64,000 bases of DNA from positions 3,224,001 to 3,288,000 of the forward strand of contig JAQOTA010000054.1 in NCBI GenBank assembly GCA_029532415.1, written 5' to 3'. This DNA is from Marasmius tenuissimus. Lineage: Eukaryota; Basidiomycota; Agaricomycetes; Agaricales; Marasmiaceae. Shown here in pieces: positions 62,771-64,000 of the stretch. The notes beneath the pieces were generated by a model, which was not told the origin of the DNA, searched no databases, and saw nothing but the letters and a program-made list of their open reading frames with translations. The stretch's first letter is position 1; every line of letters begins with the position of its first letter. The translations under genes and the position numbers were made by a program.

Positions 62771-63215
62771 TGTCATGAATGGCCTCTGTGACTGGGAACC
62801 TCTCAGGCCATCCAATCTGAGACTAGGGATCAAGAGTGAAAGAGATAGTTATTGAGCAAGTACACCCTCAACATAGCACAAGCTAGGCAAGCGGTATGGA
62901 CAAAATGGACAAGCTGGGGAACTATCTAAAAGTGACCATGAGTATATATGACAGTCCCAAGCTGTATACTGATCACGGGAATGAACTGTAAAGGATAAAT
63001 GATGTATCTGTGGATCTGATCAAAGGGGACCATGTACACATCAGTGGGAAACACAGGTAGCAATGTATTAAGGAAAGAATGATATGGAACATCGTAGAAT
63101 GAAATGGGGATCATACAGTGATACTGGGACATGTATCTGTGTGAAAAGAAGTGGAAACAAAGGGATGTTGACCAAGGGACTGGAAAAGTGAAGAATAGTG
63201 GGCAGATTTGTAACA
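62771..63215 (+). repeat. Solo LTR, family S
   Basis: About 445 bp, TGTCATGAATGG...CAGATTTGTAACA. It has the CCTCAGGCCA segment, GGACAAGCTGGGGAACTATC, and GAGTATATATGACAG as promoter core. The flanks CTCTC and ATAGT do not form a TSD. Confidence 0.8.
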
Positions 63216-63219
63216 ATAG

Positions 63220-63688
63220 TGTCAGGAATGCAGCAAGTGACTAGGATGCCCCTCAGGCTACTGTCAAAGTCAAGGGAACAAAGAAGGATAGATAGGCTGT
63301 GAGCAAGACATAGACTACACAGTACATGCTGGAAACAAGCACCATGTGATGAAGTTGTCAGACTGAGGAACTATCTACAGAGACCATAAGTATATATGAC
63401 AGAACCAAGCTGTACTAAGATCATGGGAATGAAGGTGACAGAGGATAAATGAAAGAACAATGGTCAAGATCAAAGGAATGTTGTAGAAACAAGTAGAACA
63501 TCAAAGAATAACTTGTAAATCAGTACCAAGACGGAAACCATGTAGAATGATGAAGGACATCATGGGATGATCTATGGGAACCAAAGTGCAATGCTGGGAA
63601 CATGTAACCAGGTTTAAACAGAAGGGACAATCATGGAAGAAAGACCTGGGACCAAGGAAAGGGAAAAACAGTAGGGTGATTTGTAACA
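63220..63688 (+). repeat. Solo LTR, family S
   Basis: 469 bp, TGTCAGGAATG...GATTTGTAACA, starting only 4 bp after the preceding copy. It has the same internal landmarks (CCCCTCAGGC, GAGGAACTATCTACAGAGAC, AGTATATATGACAG). No matching TSD. Confidence 0.82.
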
Positions 63689-63843
63689 GAGCCTTGCTGC
63701 ACTCTCTCTATTCCTTTACATATTTTCTTGACCTTTTTCATCTCCATTTTGTCTTTCGTTATTCCCCTCTTCTAATGTGTCTCGCCTTAAAAAGGGTGTC
63801 CATATGTGCCTTTCAACCAACTTTGTTCACTTTGTTTTCCTTG
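63689..63843. other. Unassigned spacer
   Basis: 155 bp of T/C-rich DNA with no supported feature. Confidence 0.5.
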
Positions 63844-64000
63844 TGTCACAAACTGCCACTATTCTTTTGTCCTGTCCACCCCAGTGCCGGCCCTACTTCC
63901 CCGGATCTTGCCATTTACCATCACCAGAGTTATTCCAGTCAATTCTCCCATCGACATAGCATTGGCACCTGTCATCCTCATTTACTTATTGAGCCATATC
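63844..64000 (-). repeat. Solo LTR, family S, cut by the window end
   Basis: It begins TGTCACAAACTGCC and closely matches the first ~157 bp of 39256-39720 in the same orientation. The rest lies outside the window, so whether it is solo or part of an element is unknown. Confidence 0.8.

Noticed and set aside
1..64000. CRISPR arrays, bacterial promoters, tRNA or rRNA genes
   Set aside because: No regularly spaced repeats, tRNA cloverleaf or rRNA signatures were seen. Introns and element types are eukaryotic.

Overview
The window looks like a transposon graveyard from a filamentous basidiomycete, probably an Agaricomycete. The reasons are 44-98 nt GT-AG introns, a two-gene Plavaka/CACTA-like DNA transposon, Tad1/I-type LINEs with an RNase H domain, chromoviral Ty3/gypsy elements and Ty1/copia elements. 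I see no bacterial operons, tRNA, rRNA or CRISPR, and no intact host housekeeping gene. Almost every recognisable protein belongs to a mobile element, and the rest are unrecognised gene remnants broken by insertions.

Layout. 1-12156: three copies of one LINE family: A (minus, cut by the window edge), B (plus, full coding length) and C (plus, 5' truncated, joined directly to B's poly(A)). 12157-16884: an unrecognised minus-strand gene remnant split by LINE D with a 16-bp target-site duplication (TSD), a gene-like stretch, and LINE tail E. 16885-28598: a nest made of a plus-strand gypsy-1 relic (with a solo LTR inside its pol), a minus-strand chromovirus gypsy-3 relic interrupted by full-coding-length LINE F, and a copia-2 gag/LTR remnant. 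28599-38881: gypsy-2, a complete chromovirus with 534-bp LTRs, itself carrying a 2.7-kb unknown insertion in gag and a 456-bp copia-type solo LTR in the reverse transcriptase (RT). 38882-43274: solo LTRs and unrecognised gene remnants. 43275-49481: a young copia element with 258-bp LTRs, a 5-bp TSD and a 183-bp insertion in RT. 51032-57336: a 6.3-kb Plavaka-like DNA transposon with 15-bp terminal inverted repeats (TIRs) and two divergent spliced genes. 57337-64000: solo LTRs of two families, an ancient LINE fragment (G) and gene relics.

How the parts work. LINE ORF1 (CCHC nucleic-acid binding) and ORF2 (endonuclease, RT, RNase H) are coupled by a TAATG stop/start overlap. Gypsy-2 appears to be a Tf1-style self-primed element: its primer-binding site is complementary to the predicted 5' end of its own RNA. 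The copia element instead has a primer-binding site matching the anticodon arm of initiator tRNA-Met. The Plavaka element pairs a zinc-finger transposase with a companion gene of unknown function.

Decay signatures. The premature stops in both gypsy pol genes are almost all TGA, mostly where arginine is expected, which suggests CGA-to-TGA decay by CpG methylation or RIP-like mutation. Four of the LINE copies carry different private short tandem duplications. Family names come from motif recognition only; no database search was possible.
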